Shown: positions 30,200 to 41,348 of the stretch, piece by piece
How the letters are laid out: every line of letters begins with the position of its first letter
Numbering within the stretch: position 1 is the stretch's first letter
From: Cydia pomonella
Lineage: Eukaryota > Arthropoda > Insecta > Lepidoptera > Tortricidae
Assembly (NCBI RefSeq): GCF_033807575.1
Contig: NC_084716.1
Span: 8,928,001 to 8,992,000 of the forward strand
DNA length: 64,000 bases
Direction: 5' to 3'
Notes under the pieces: model-generated
The model's input: only the letters and a program-made list of their open reading frames with translations
What the model was told of the DNA's origin: nothing
The model's database searches: none
Made by a program: the position numbers and the translations under genes

Positions 30200-32641
30200 C
30201 AAGCATGTCAAACATGCGGCCCTCTAAGCATTAGCCTGCGGCCCAATCCCATTTGAAAAACAGCCTCCAGTTGCGGCCCGCCAACACGAATAAAATTTAA
30301 ATAAGCGCGCGCTGGAACAATATCTACTCGCCGGCCGACACACCACCGCGGCCGTTCGGTAAAACTCGGCTGTGTTCGGCCAACCCCGCCCGCGCGCCGC
30401 GCCATCTTATATGTCAGCCGATCAGTGTGAGATTTAGTTAGTTCAATTGAAGATTGTTTTCGGTTGCGTTTTTAACGTATATTGAATCGTTATATTTTCA
30501 TGTAAGTAGTAATGAAATTTTACTATACCTAAATGTGAAGTTTGTGTGTGTTTCTTACTTCTTCTTTTTCGTTGGTAGTTAGTAGGTAAATAAAAGATTG
30601 CCTTTGTAAATTTCGCGATTCCAAACAGGTGTTATTGGTTTCAGATTAAGCAGAATAAAATGTTTTTTTCAAAACCAAGCGGAAGTAAGAGAAAAATCAC
30701 AGATGAACATCGTAATTTTCAAGAAAAATGGGAGTTGGAGTTTTTTTGCTGCGAAGTAAAAGACAAAATTATCTGCTTGGTTTGTAACAGTACCATCAGT
30801 GTCCCAAATTATATAATATTAAACGTCACTATGACCAGCATAAAGCTAAGTATGACCAGTTCAAGGGATTAATTAGAGATGAAAAATTAAATGAGTTAAA
30901 ATCACGATTAAAGAATCAACAACTTATGTTTACGCGTCCAAAGCAGGAAAATGAATCTGCTGTTCAAGCAAGCTTCGTACTGTCGGAATTAATAGCAAAG
31001 CACTCAAAACCTTTTGTTGAAGGTGAATTTATAAAAGAATGTCTCGTAAGAGCCGCAGAAATCGTTAGTCCTGGAAGCGTGAAGGCTTTTCAAAGTATAT
31101 CTTTGTCTCGAAATACTGTGGCTGAAAGAGTTACTGAGTTGGCTGGCAATATAGCAGATCAGATAAAAACTAAGTCAGATACTTTCACTGCATTTTCTAT
31201 TGCCTGTGACGAAAGTACAGATGTGTGTGGTGTGGCACAACTTGCTGTTTTTTTACGTGCTGTTGATTCAGAAATCAACGTTTATGAAGAGTTACTGGAG
31301 TTAGTGCCTTTGCACGATACTACAACTGGTGAGGATATATTGAATGCCGTTTATGAACTTTTGCTAAAATATAATCTAAATGTGACAAAAATGTCGTCTG
31401 TTGCAACCGATGGAGCTCCTTCCATGACAGGAGTAAATAATGGCTTCATTAATTTATTAAAGAAAAAGATCAAGGAAACTAACAATATCGAAACAGATCT
31501 ACACCATGTTCATTGTATAATCCACCAAGAAATTTTATGTTCAAAAGTGATTAAATTAGAGTACGTTTTGAAAGCAGTGAAGAAAATGATTAACTTCATA
31601 CGGTCGCGTGGCTTAAATCAACGACAATTTGCTGCATTTTTACATGATATTGAAAGTGAATACACTGGTTTACCGTATTATACAGAGGTTCGATGGCTTT
31701 CGTGTTCTATGGTTCTCGATAGATTTTGGAAACTTAAAGAGGAGATACGCCTGTTCATGGAAGTGAAAGGACAGGATGTCAACTTACTATCCGATAAATC
31801 TTTTCTACAAGATCTCTCCTTTATGGTAGATATCACAAAACACTTGTCGGAATTAAACACTAAATTACAAGGACCACTTCAAATGATAACAGATATGTAT
31901 AATCAAGTGAAAGCTTTCAAATGCAAGTTGATGCTGTGGGAAAAACAGTTGGAAGTTAATAATTTGTCGCATTTTCCGACTTGTAAGGTTTTTAAGGAAA
32001 GCACAAGTGACCCTATTTCGTACAAAAAATATACAGGGAAAATCAAAAGCCTTCAAGAAGAATTTGAAAGGCGCTTTCAAGACTTTAAACTGCAAGAAGA
32101 CCATTTTTCGTTGTTTTCAGGACTTTTCTCTGTAGATGTCGAAAAAGTACCCGTTCACTTGCAGATGGAAGTCGTTGAAATTCAGTGTCAGACCCATTTA
32201 AAACAAAAATTTGACAGTGTTGGTGCACTCGATTTTTACAAGTTCTTACCTGCTGAGTACCAAGAAATACGGAAATTTGCTTGTAAAATTATATCAATGT
32301 TTGGAAGCACCTACAAGTGTGAGCAATTTTCCCTCATGAAAGGAAACAAATCTCCCACAAGATCACGATTGACCGATGCACACTTGGGTTCAGTTTCAAA
32401 ATTGATTTCCGCTGATAAAATTACTCCTCAAATAGACAATTTAATTAAACAAAAAAGATGTCAAATTTCTGGGAAGAAGTTGTAATGTAACTTGTTTTAA
32501 ATTTTATTATTAAAAATACTCATTTCTTTTCGTACTTCAATCGCATTTTGTTTTATTTCTTAATGTCTGAGTTTTGCGGCCCACTGGTCCCACGATCTGT
32601 ATGCATTTGGCCCACCTACGACATTGAGTTTGACATGCCTG
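30200..32641 (+). mobile_element. hAT transposon, 2.44 kb, with 8-bp TSD
   Basis: The element starts CAAGCATGTCAAAC and ends GTTTGACATGCCTG (inverted, one mismatch). It is flanked by the 8-bp duplication CACTACAG at 30192-30199 and 32642-32649, the length diagnostic of hAT elements. It carries one transposase gene in the same direction. It is inserted in the P-like transposase; removing it with one TSD leaves the P frame open. Confidence 0.93.
30661..32485 (+). pseudogene. hAT transposase (GTF2IRD2/ZBED-like), one frameshift
   Basis: The ATG at 30661 starts MFFSKPSGSKRKITDEHRNF with a zinc-finger-like segment IICLVCNSTISVPNY. A 2-bp slip (TATA) near 30812 shifts the frame, which resumes as IKRHYDQHKAKYDQFKGLIR and continues open for more than 500 codons. 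Catalytic motifs are SIACDESTDVCGVAQ (first Asp), SSVATDGAPSMTGVN (second Asp), CIIHQE, YTEVRWLSCSMVL, and the C-terminal dimerisation block FLPAEYQEIRKFACKIISMF, KSPTRSRLTDAHLGSV. Length, about 600 residues, is full for the family. Only one lesion is visible, so the copy is young. Confidence 0.87.
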
Positions 32642-32649
32642 CACTACAG

Positions 32650-33263
32650 GGATACGACGTGAGGATGAAGACGAAGAAAACATTTCTAAAACATTTTTAG
32701 ACAATCGCATAAATCAAGAAAGAACCGAAGAAAAATATAACAGAAACTGCAATCATCTCTCTGAATGCTTAGCATCAGAACAGAAAAATAATGTGACTGA
32801 GCAAATAGTAGGATATATTTCTGGGTTTGTTGTATTCCATTTGCTAAAAAAAATAAACTGTGATGACTGCAAAAACCATCTCCTTGCCAAAGAAAAAGAA
32901 TGGTTTCACAAATTGGTGGACACTAAGGATGTAGGCGGTTTGTGTTACGCATCCAAAGATGTATATTTAATATGCAATAAATCAGAGAGCATTATCAGGC
33001 ACTACATTAAATTAAGTGGCGGAAAATCATTATTGAGACTATATGATGGCCAATATTTAACGATGAAAATTCTACACTCACTATTAGTTGTAAAGCTCTT
33101 CACAACAACAGATGCTCATACACATGAACAGTTCAATCACATATATGAGCTAACTAAAGCCGTAGTAAAGAAGTATGTAGACGTCCGTTTGCATTACATT
33201 TGTAAAAAAGAAAATATCGAAAAAAAAAAATTAAATCAAAACGACAAGTGTATAATAAATTAA
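32650..33263 (+). pseudogene. P-like transposase C-terminal part
   Basis: After the hAT the P frame resumes: GIRREDEDEENISKTFLDN, NVTEQIVGYISGFVVFHLLK, KINCDDCKNHLL (CxxC) and KDVGGLCYASKDVYLICNKS, then HEQFNHIYELTKAVVKKYVD and a stop at 33263. The YISGFV..L-C..C and G-L-PS-D patterns are the conserved C-terminus of THAP9/P-element transposases. Confidence 0.87.
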
Positions 33264-33637
33264 ATTTGTTTCAGGGTACATAGAAACATAACTTAACTTA
33301 ATCGTTCAATCATTGCATTAATGTACAACATTATAAGTATACAAGGTAATATATATGTCAACATTAACCCTGACAGGGTATAGCAATTAGTTTGTAATCA
33401 TATATACTAAAGTTTTAACTTTAACATAATAAATGCTCGTAGTTTACATAAGTAACATAACAATGGGTAAAATTTACATTACATAAGCCAAAAATAACTT
33501 TAATTAGATCTTAAATGTATTCGTAAGATTATGAAAAACAGATTATGAAAATTGTGAATGGATGGACACATTTGGCTAGGATTTTTATTCCTCCTAAAAT
33601 TCGGCTATTGAATAAGTACGCTTAATCTAAAGTTGTT

Positions 33638-33952
33638 TCAATTTATTAACAAATTTATTGTAATTTTCTTCAAAGTTAATCTGTCTGGGAATGTTATTAT
33701 ATACTCGTATCTGGATTGGCCTGTAGTATGTACTTTAAAAAAAATGTCTATTTTGGGTTTCGGTAAGGCTAAATCATGATTGCGGCGAGGATTTGTATTG
33801 AATTCAAAGAGGTTAATTTGTTTACGTACAAATTTGGCTGTATCTAGTATATATAATGAAGGGAAGCTTAATACTTTAAGTCGAATGAAATGTGGTTTAC
33901 AGCTAGAAGTTCTTTTTATATTAACTATGATCCGTATACACTTTTTTTGCAT
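33638..33952 (-). pseudogene. C-terminal fragment of a CR1/Jockey-type LINE reverse transcriptase
   Basis: The minus strand reads MQKKCIRIIVNIKRTSSCKP, HFIRLKVLSFPSLYILDTAK and FVRKQINLFEF, then RRNHDLALPK and a polar C-terminus. The QK-C-R-I...CKPHF..L..L..PSLYIL.TA pattern is the thumb/C-terminus of CR1/Jockey LINEs. The rest of the element is absent; upstream continuity is lost within about 60 bases. Confidence 0.75.
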
Positions 33953-33969
33953 ACCTATGGGATGTTTTT

Positions 33970-35215
33970 GATGAGGTCTTTGTTTTCCTGTTATTAATTA
34001 CCAGGTTATAGCCTTGTTTGTACGTATGTCATGTATACTTATACTACGAGGGTGGTTGAACTATTCTGAAAGCCAAACTGGTTTTTATCTAAAAGTTAAA
34101 ATTTCAGGTGGGCTCATTTATGCATGATTTTATTAATATATAATTTTAACCACCCCAATCTATTTTGTTTTAATGTAACTAAATACTTGTTACTTTCATA
34201 TTCTTCAAAGTTATAATTATAACAGTACTAATATCGTTGTACAATTTGAAGGCTCCTCTCCACTATTCCTCTGTTCCAAAGTAAACATTTGTTATGATTG
34301 TCACGCGGCGTAAACTGAATTCCACTCATTAAGGATAAACTTAAGGGATAGTATTGTTTAACATAATCTTGCCTACGGCCGAAAGCAATAAAATTTTACG
34401 ACTTGCGCGATGGTCTAATTTCGTAATGTCATAACCGCCAATCGCGTGCACTCCAAATAACACCTTAATTTTGGTTTTATAACGTTGCATTTAACGAACA
34501 TTAAAATGATTTTAAGAGCATTATGTGTTTTGGATATGCGTTGTAGACCCAACACTTGTAACTTAGCAACGGGACACTTTTTCGGCTTGAATTTGTAGGT
34601 GATAGTGCATCTTTGGTATATTACATCGATGAGTGTGGACATCAAGTGATGCATTGGCAATATGCCTGGATGCTCAATAAAACAGTGTGGTGCGCGGAAA
34701 TCGAAAAATCGACCGAATTTGACTCTTCACAGGTTAGTAACGATTTTTCAGTAAATAAATAGTATTTAGTGCAAGGTTTTGTGTGCTTTAAAACGTGTTT
34801 AGCACCTTTAACGACTTTATCAACAAATTTGAAGGTTTTCGTTTGAATTTTCATGTTTCAAATCATACTAATATGTACGGTAAAATTGTCAATGCAGAGT
34901 AGTGTTTGAGTCGATGTCGATTACCGACATCGACTAGAAATGTTTAATCTTTTCTGCTCTCCGGGAGTTCAATATTAATTTTCGGCCCACTGCCCTGCAC
35001 AAAGTTGCCATTTTCTGACGCTGTCGAGCAGAAAAAATAATAGAATAATACCTACTCACCACGATAAGTAAATATGATAGCCTCATATAACATGTTTATC
35101 AACCTCGGCTTCGCCTCTGCCGACAATTTCCTTTGATTTAAGATATTTCTTATTTTACTTTCGTAGGTAAGTACTGTACATAGTATGTACCTACTATTAA
35201 ATTAACATTATGTTA
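33970..35215. other. Unassigned stretch between the two P-like elements
   Basis: AT-rich, with scattered short open frames and no recognised domain. The first THAP exon of the next P-like element would be expected here but was not found. GATGTCGATTACCGACATCG near 34911 is a short perfect inverted repeat. Confidence 0.4.
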
Positions 35216-35218
35216 CAG

Positions 35219-35396
35219 CCTTCCAAAAAATGAAGTGCGGCGAAGACAATGGCTTAATGCTATTGGCCAGGAAAACATTAATCCCCGACATACAAACGTG
35301 CGTGTTTATTCCTTACATTTTGAGGAAACAGAGTTCAACAGAACACTAGACCTGATCAGGTTAAGAGATGGTGCCGTACCAACATTGTTTAATGTG
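35219..35396 (+). pseudogene. Second half of a THAP domain, missing a zinc-binding Cys
   Basis: After the TTACAG acceptor the exon reads LPKNEVRRRQWLNAIGQENI, then NVRVYSLHFEETEFN and GAVPTLFNV before GTAAAT. It matches THAP domain residues from the FP-W core to the final VPT. The usual R-V-C-S-x-H-F is here R-V-Y-S-L-H-F, so the third zinc ligand is Tyr. With the first exon also missing, this THAP finger is unlikely to fold. Confidence 0.78.
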
Positions 35397-35691
35397 GTAA
35401 ATATTTTGCCTAAATAGCACATAATAAATTATATAATGTATTTATTGCATGTTTTATCCAGTAATGTATAAATTTTTCCATTATGCAATCACACATATTA
35501 AGATTTGATATTATTGGGCATAGACCTCCAGAGAATATGATAACATTGATAACTTTTTCTGACAGATGGCTAGTGAAATGAAATTTCATTATCTACCTCT
35601 CTAATTGTTTTAAAATGGCTTAGAAAATTGTTCATTTCATTTAATTAATTTTACTATGAGCGCCGCAAATTAATAGACACTGTATTTTCAG

Positions 35692-35796
35692 CCACAAATG
35701 CCTAACCCCGTTCCTGTACTGGGCACCCATGGTAATATTCCAGAAGAACAAATTGGCGGACTTAGTCAAGAGATTCTGACTCCATCATATGAAATG
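35692..35796 (+). CDS. Linker exon of the second P-like transposase
   Basis: A 105-base exon between TTTCAG and GTAAAA encodes PQMPNPVPVLGTHGNIPEEQ and LSQEILTPSYEM. It is a multiple of three and phase 0. It joins the THAP half to the repeated mini-exons. Predicted from splice signals only. Confidence 0.55.
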
Positions 35797-37167
35797 GTAA
35801 AATTTACTTATAAGCTTAAAATTTACTTTTTTTTAAAGTTAATTATTGTTATTTTACAAATTTTATACCTCTAAAACCTCAAAACTTCGATTGGCAACGT
35901 CTAGAAATGTACCAGTTAGGGTGTGAAATACTTTAGACGTCCTAGCTGAGGAAACCTCTTCCTGTAACTTCTAATACTATTTCACATTTACTTATCTACT
36001 TTTATTGGTAAATTTACAGCATGGTATGGAAACTTCAACGAGGCATGCCGTTCAACAGGCAGTTCCTGAGACTTCTGCAGCTCCTGTACTGACGGTATGT
36101 TTTAAATATAATTGAGATTCCATACAAGTTCACTTCATATAGGTAGTACCTACATACTTTAAAAACAAATTGTGTTTTTACTAGAAATTTGATGTGTATG
36201 ATGCGAAAGTAACAGAGTATAAGCTTAATATTTAAAAAGTATTAAACTTTTACATATTTTAGACATACTATCTGTGGAAACCTACTCCTGTAACTTCTAA
36301 TACTATTTCACAGTTACTTATACTGAAACCAGAATATCACTGATAAGTTTTTGAACTGTCAAATAAATAAAAACTGACTGTGGCAATTATTTCAATCTGT
36401 CAGTCATAACAGAAATTCCGTTTTACGCGCTTGTATTTTAGAATTAGAAATATAAGATTAAGGACATTGTAAACTTTGCCGCTTTTCAGTCAAAAATGCC
36501 TCTTGGCTTTGTTTCACAGCCAGTTTATTTAGTGATAATGTGAAAGTCATGTTAATTCTAAAACACAAGTGCGTGAAACGGAACTTAAACATTGCCATAG
36601 TTAGTTTTTATTTATTTGACAATTCATTTGCTGGCTAATGCTACCGTGGTCTATCTATCTATAGCTACTTTTATTGATAAATTTACAGCATGGTATGAAA
36701 ACTTCAACGAGGCACGTCGTTCAACAGGCAGTTCAGGCAGTTCCTGGGACTTCTGCTTCTCCTGTACTGACGGTATGTTTTAAATTTAATTGAGATTCCT
36801 TCATTAAGGTAGTACCTACATACTTTAAAAACAAATTGTGTTTTTACAAGAAATTTGATGTGTGTGATGCGAAAAGTAACAAAGTATAAGCTTAATATTT
36901 AAAAACTATTATTAACCTTTTACTTGAACTTGAAATATTTTAGACATCCTATCTGTGGAAACCTACTCCTGTAACTTCTAATACTATTTCACATTTACTT
37001 AGCTACTTTTATTGGTAAATTTACAGCATGGTATGGAAACTTCAACTAGGCATGCCGTTCAACAGGCAGTTCAGGCAGTTCCTGGGACTTCTGCAGCTCC
37101 TGTACTGACGGTATGTTTTAAATATAATTGAGATTCCATAGTTTACTTCATATAGGTGATATAGGTA

Positions 37168-37305
37168 GTGTCTGACCACCGAAATATGATACTGGAAAAA
37201 TGGCAACATCGTAGTGTCGTCCCATTTTCTCAAACATATTCATCTGAAAGGGACGACACTACGATGTTGCCAGTTTTCCAGTCTCATGTTTCGGTGGTCA
37301 GACAC
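37168..37305. mobile_element. 138-bp palindromic MITE, TA-flanked
   Basis: Ends are GTGTCTGACCACC and GGTGGTCAGACAC, and most of the 138 bases pair with each other (GGCAACATCGTAGTGTCGTC with GACGACACTACGATGTTGCC). It is flanked by TA on both sides, as for Tc1/mariner-type MITEs. It sits in the third copy of the duplicated intron; the other copies lack it. Confidence 0.9.
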
Positions 37306-37307
37306 TA

Positions 37308-37907
37308 TAGTTGAATTATTTTTATTTGCGTCTTTTGACACATGTCACTCACAATAGCAATACAACGTAAAAATGTCTTGCACGTCAAATCACAAAGGAA
37401 GAAAATTGCACTGCGAACGTTGACGTTCTACGTCTTTTTTTTTTTAAATTAAGGGTTGGCCTGACACCTGCGTTAGATATGAATCGGTACTATCGGTAAT
37501 CGTCTAAATAAATCGATAGGAATTTTTAATTTTAGATGGCAACAACCAATATTATTTAAAATATTATCGTAAAAATTATTTCCTACAAAAAATATGTATC
37601 TAAAAACTGGCCACAGTTGGATTTATCCAAAGTTATGTTTTGTATGTAATTAAAAAACTGTTGACAGCTACGAAAATTACCGAAAACTGTCTAGGAGTAG
37701 GAAAAATGCATTTAACTTGCGGGAAAACCATATAATTCCAGCTTTTTAAATCACAAATAAAAATTTATTAAACGTCACAATTCGATACCTCAGTCTAGGT
37801 GCCATCCAATCGTAATCGCTTGCAGTGACAATCGATTTGGGTTAGTTACATCTCTATAACCGTCAGTCATGATGTGTCAAAAGACGCAAATAGAAATAAT
37901 TCAACTA
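37308..37907. mobile_element. 600-bp MITE directly abutting the previous one, TA-flanked
   Basis: Ends are TAGTTGAATTATTTTTATTT and, inverted, AATAATTCAACTA, with pairing continuing through TTTGCGTCTTTTGACACAT. TA dinucleotides lie on both sides (37306-37307 shared with the first MITE, and 37908-37909). No coding capacity. Insertion into the TA duplicated by the first MITE explains the abutment. Confidence 0.88.
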
Positions 37908-38293
37908 TAGTACCCACATACTTTAAAAACAAATTGTGTTTTTATAAGAAATTTGATGTGTGTGATGCGAAAAGTAACAAAGTATAAGCTTAATACCTAT
38001 TTAATAAGTATTAACCTTTTACTTAAACTTGAAATATTTTAGACGTCCTATTTGTGGAAACGTACTCCTGTAACTTTTAATACTATTTCACATTTACTTA
38101 GCTACTCTTATTGGTAAATTTACAGCATGGCATGGAAACTTCAACGAGGCATGCCGTTCAACAGGCAGTTCAGGCAGTTCCTGGGACTTCTGCAGCTCCT
38201 GTACTGATGGTATGTTTTAACACATGGGTAGTATTTGTTGAACTAACTAATAATTTTCACCGACATCCCCTAATGAGTATATGTTTATATTAC

Positions 38294-39412
38294 AGAGCCA
38301 AGCATCGAAAGTTAAGAAATTAGAAGAGAAATGTGAGTCTCAGAAAAAAAGTTAAAAGATTGACTGAAAAAGTTCAAAGACAAAAGAAAAAAATTGCTGA
38401 GTTCCAAAATATTATAAAAGATCTTCAAGAAAGGAATTTGGTGAATAACGAATGCTCTATTGTTTTGGAAGCATGTGCAGGACCCAAAGATTTTCTCAAA
38501 AGACAAATCATGAAAAGTCAGGGCTTACCTTTGGAGGGACAATATTCAGAGGAAACTCGAAAATTTGCCTTAACGCTTCATTTTTTTTCACCGAAGGCTT
38601 ATGATTTTGTGCGTCGCACATATAATACATGTCTGCCTCACCCAAGAACATTAACAAAGTGGTATCAAAAGATTAATGCTGAACCTGGGTTTTGTAAAGA
38701 AGCATTTGATGCTCTAAAAATGAAAGTGGAATCAAGCGATATGCCAGTTGTCTGTGCACTGAGCTTTGATGAAATGTCGATTAGAAAATCTTTATGCTGG
38801 GATGCCCAAACAAAAACGTATTATGGACGAGTAACTATGGGGGCTGACTGTGACAACGACTCTATGGAAGTGGCTAATCAGTGTCTTGTATTTTTACTCA
38901 CTTGCGTCAATGGAGGATGGAAGCTTCCCGTTGCATACCTATTCATTACATCTTTGACCGGAGAACAAAAGGCGGAATGTGTAAAAATGTGTGTCCAGAA
39001 ATGTGAAGAAGTTGGCGTTAAAATTGTAAGCGTAACTTGCGACGGGCCAGCAGCTAATTTTAGCATGTTCTCAGAGCTTGGGTGCCAATTATCCAAAGAC
39101 CAAAACGAGACTACTTTTGACTGCAGCAAGAGTACCCTTCATGCTTTTATTGATCCTTGCCATGCTATAAAATTAGTGCGCAACACCTTCGGTGATTTAA
39201 GGCTGTTGTACGACATGTATGGCAGAAAAATTGATTATAATTATCTTGAGTTACTACTGAAAATACAAGACAGTGAAGGGCTGCACTTAGCAAATAAAAT
39301 AACAAAAGCACACTTACACTTTGCAAAACAAAAAATGAAAGTTCGTCTGGCTACGCAATTGCTAAGTAACTCCGTAGCAGATGCCTTGGAGTTCTGTAAA
39401 ACAGATTTGCAA
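38294..39412 (+). pseudogene. Second P-like transposase: coiled coil and first catalytic part
   Basis: After ATTACAG the exon reads SQASKVKKLEEK. A one-base slip near 38327 precedes SLRKKVKRLTEKVQRQKKKI (coiled coil). Then the P-element core follows: YSEETRKFALTLHFFSPKAY, HPRTLTKWYQKINAEPGFC, CALSFDEMSIRKSLCWD (first Asp), GGWKLPVAYLFITSLTGEQK, VKIVSVTCDGPAANFSMFS (second Asp), FIDPCHAIKLVRNTFGDLR and LATQLLSNSVADALEFCKTD. The frame is open from 38333 to about 39412, where a LINE is inserted. Confidence 0.88.
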
Positions 39413-40283
39413 TAATTGTAATTGCCCAATCATTGAAAAAGTATCAAAAATTAAATACCTGGGAGTCACCTTAGACCAGCATTTAAATTGGTACGCTCAC
39501 ATTGACCAGCTAATCTGTAGGGTCCGTAAGCTGCACTGGATTTTCAGAGCGCTAAGACATATTGTACCAGGTAGAGCACTAACAACTCCGTCGAAACAAC
39601 GGAATATACTGTCAGAAATTTACACATCCCTGGTACAGTCTGTCTTGGTGTACTGCATATCTGTCTGGGGTGGAGCTGCTAAAACTCGACTTATTAGCCT
39701 GGAAAGAGCTCAGCGTGCACTCTTAAATTACGTTGCTAGTATAACTAAAACTAAAACCAAGTTTGCGCGCTCACAATACAATTTGAAGTCTAGTCACATT
39801 TATAACAAAGTCAATAGGTGCCTAAACATTTACCCAAAACTTCACTACGAGTGTAAATCAGCAATCATAAAATGGTTAAAGTCGAAAAGCTACGAGGAAA
39901 CAGAAGACTTAAAAAATTAAAACATACTATATCTTACTAAAGATCCACACATCAACTTACTAAACACACACACACACACACACGCGCACACACACACACA
40001 ATTACTGGCTCCATTATTCCTTTTTTTTTTTACTATTTTCTACTGCATGTCTGACAACCCCGATACTTACCTAGTTCTATAAACAATTGTTATATGTGAT
40101 TTTAATTGTATACATATATTATTAGACTTACTTAAATTTTCGTGTGACAATCTGTAAATTAAGGAAGAGCGGTGTTGCCCAATACAGGCAAATTTTGCTT
40201 ACCGGGTAGCACTATCCCCTACTTTATAAACACCTGTATATTTTACGAAAATAAATAATTTTAATTTAATTTTAATTTTAAAA
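39413..40283 (+). mobile_element. 5'-truncated LINE inserted in the second P-like transposase
   Basis: The inserted piece encodes only the reverse transcriptase C-terminus: KIKYLGVTLDQHLNWYAHID, RVRKLHWIFRALRHIVPG, YTSLVQSVLVYCISVWGGAA and RLISLERAQRALLNYVASI, with a stop at 39920. A 3' UTR follows with an AC-rich microsatellite (39964-40001) and a TTTTAATTTAATTTTAA tail ending near 40283. The P frame resumes directly after. The clade is not resolved (Jockey/R1-like). Confidence 0.8.
39964..40001. repeat. (AC)n microsatellite
   Basis: An interrupted CA/AC run with a CGCG break, in the 3' UTR of the inserted LINE. Confidence 0.95.
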
Positions 40284-41348
40284 ATGGAAGAATTTAAAGA
40301 TTGCGAAGGAACAATAAACTTTGTAAGAATTTTCAACAATATCTTCGATGTTTTAAATAGTCATTCGGTTCGTCCACCTGGGTGGAAAAAAGCGATTTGC
40401 CCAGAAAATGTAGGCTTGGTAGAAGCTCTCTTTGAAGGAGCCATTGGATACATTTCCAATTTAAAATTACCGACCGGAGAGCTCCTCATAAAATCGAAAC
40501 GGAAGACGGGTTTTATCGGTATGATAATAAATATGAAGAGTGCCTTAAATCTGTATAGACACCTGGTAGAAGATAGCCAAATATTAAAATATCTACCGAT
40601 GTACAAAATGAGCCAGGACCACGTCGAGTTGTTTTTTTCTGCCATCAGGGCTCGGCGCGGATTCAACAACAATCCAAATGCCGTCCAGTTTAAAGCAGCA
40701 TTCAAAAGACTATTAATCAGAGCAGAAATACGAGACATTTTAAACTGCTCTAGTAAGGATAATCCAGTCCATGTGTTAAATAATTTAACTGAAAGAAGTT
40801 CGTTTGTGGAAATACCCGAAGATGACAGCAGTTTATATGAAGAGTACATTGATTGTCTTAACAGCACACTGTCACAATACTCGGAAAGTGTGGTTACATA
40901 CATTGCCGGATTTGTAGCAAAAAAATTGGCCCGCACTATCAAATGCGTAAATTGCAATGCAATGTTGTTTGGGGAGCCAAATGATTATGAAAGGTCATTG
41001 ATAAAAGTGAAATCCCGAGGAGGTTTAAAATACCCATCTAAAGATCTGGAAAATATAACCCGCAAAACTGAAAAAATAATAAAACCAAATCTAAACAAAA
41101 ACATGCCTCAAAACTACTACTTGTACATATTTAAGTTCGTCATGGACTATTTTGAATCGACCCATATATTCGAATCCGACTCGCACCACGACTCAAATCA
41201 TAAATATTTATTGATTAAAAGCGTGATCCAAACTTACTTAGATATAAGGTTTCGATTTTTCGGAAAGAAATTAAACGACAAAGTTTCCTTCCGAAACTAT
41301 TTAAATAAAATCATATTGTTCCGGAATGAGAAAGTCAAACTAAGTTAA
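40284..41348 (+). pseudogene. Second P-like transposase: C-terminal catalytic part
   Basis: Reads MEEFKDCEGTINFVRIFNNI, FDVLNSHSVRPPGWKKAI, KRKTGFIGMIINMKSALNLY, YKMSQDHVELFFSAIRARRG (QDHVE block with the late acidic residues), NPNAVQFKAAFKRLLIRAEI, VVTYIAGFVAKKLARTIKCV, CNAMLF and GGLKYPSKDLENITRKTEKI, ending at 41348. It is uninterrupted for 354 codons. This is a complete P-element C-terminus, better preserved than in the first element. Confidence 0.88.

Larger units (their letters stand above)
25893..33263 (+). mobile_element. P-element/THAP9-like transposon with three nested insertions
   Basis: A plus-strand transposase gene can be followed from a THAP exon at 25893 to a stop at 33263. 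It is interrupted by a minus-strand LINE (27303-28260), a 393-bp LTR-PBS-LTR element (28703-29095) and a hAT (30200-32641). In silico removal of the last two, each with one copy of its TSD, leaves the reading frame open across both junctions (positions only compared, no sequence rebuilt here). The transposase also has a frame slip near 27170 and two in-frame stops at 29580 and 29595, so it is inactive. Terminal repeats were not found. Confidence 0.85.
36020..38209 (+). repeat. Four tandem copies of a mini-exon with flanking intron
   Basis: Nearly identical exons lie at 36020-36094 (75 nt), 36689-36772, 37027-37110 and 38126-38209 (84 nt each). Each is preceded by TATTGGTAAATTTACAG-like sequence (the second has TGATAA) and followed by GTATGTTTTAA. 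They encode HGMETSTRHAVQQAV-type peptides ending TSAAPVLT. The first lacks a QAV tripeptide. All are multiples of three, so inclusion of any number keeps frame. The flanking intron with GAAACCTACTCCTGTAACTT is duplicated too. Two MITEs enlarge the third intron. Confidence 0.92.
35219..41348 (+). mobile_element. Second P-element/THAP9-like transposon, with MITEs and a LINE
   Basis: The gene runs from a partial THAP exon (35219) through linker exons and a coiled coil to the catalytic domain (38333-39412 and 40284-41348). It holds two abutting MITEs in an intron (37168-37907) and a LINE in the catalytic exon (about 39413-40283). It is in the same orientation as, and 2 kb from, the first P-like element but is a different, diverged family member. 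The first THAP exon was not found and one frameshift is visible. Confidence 0.83.
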
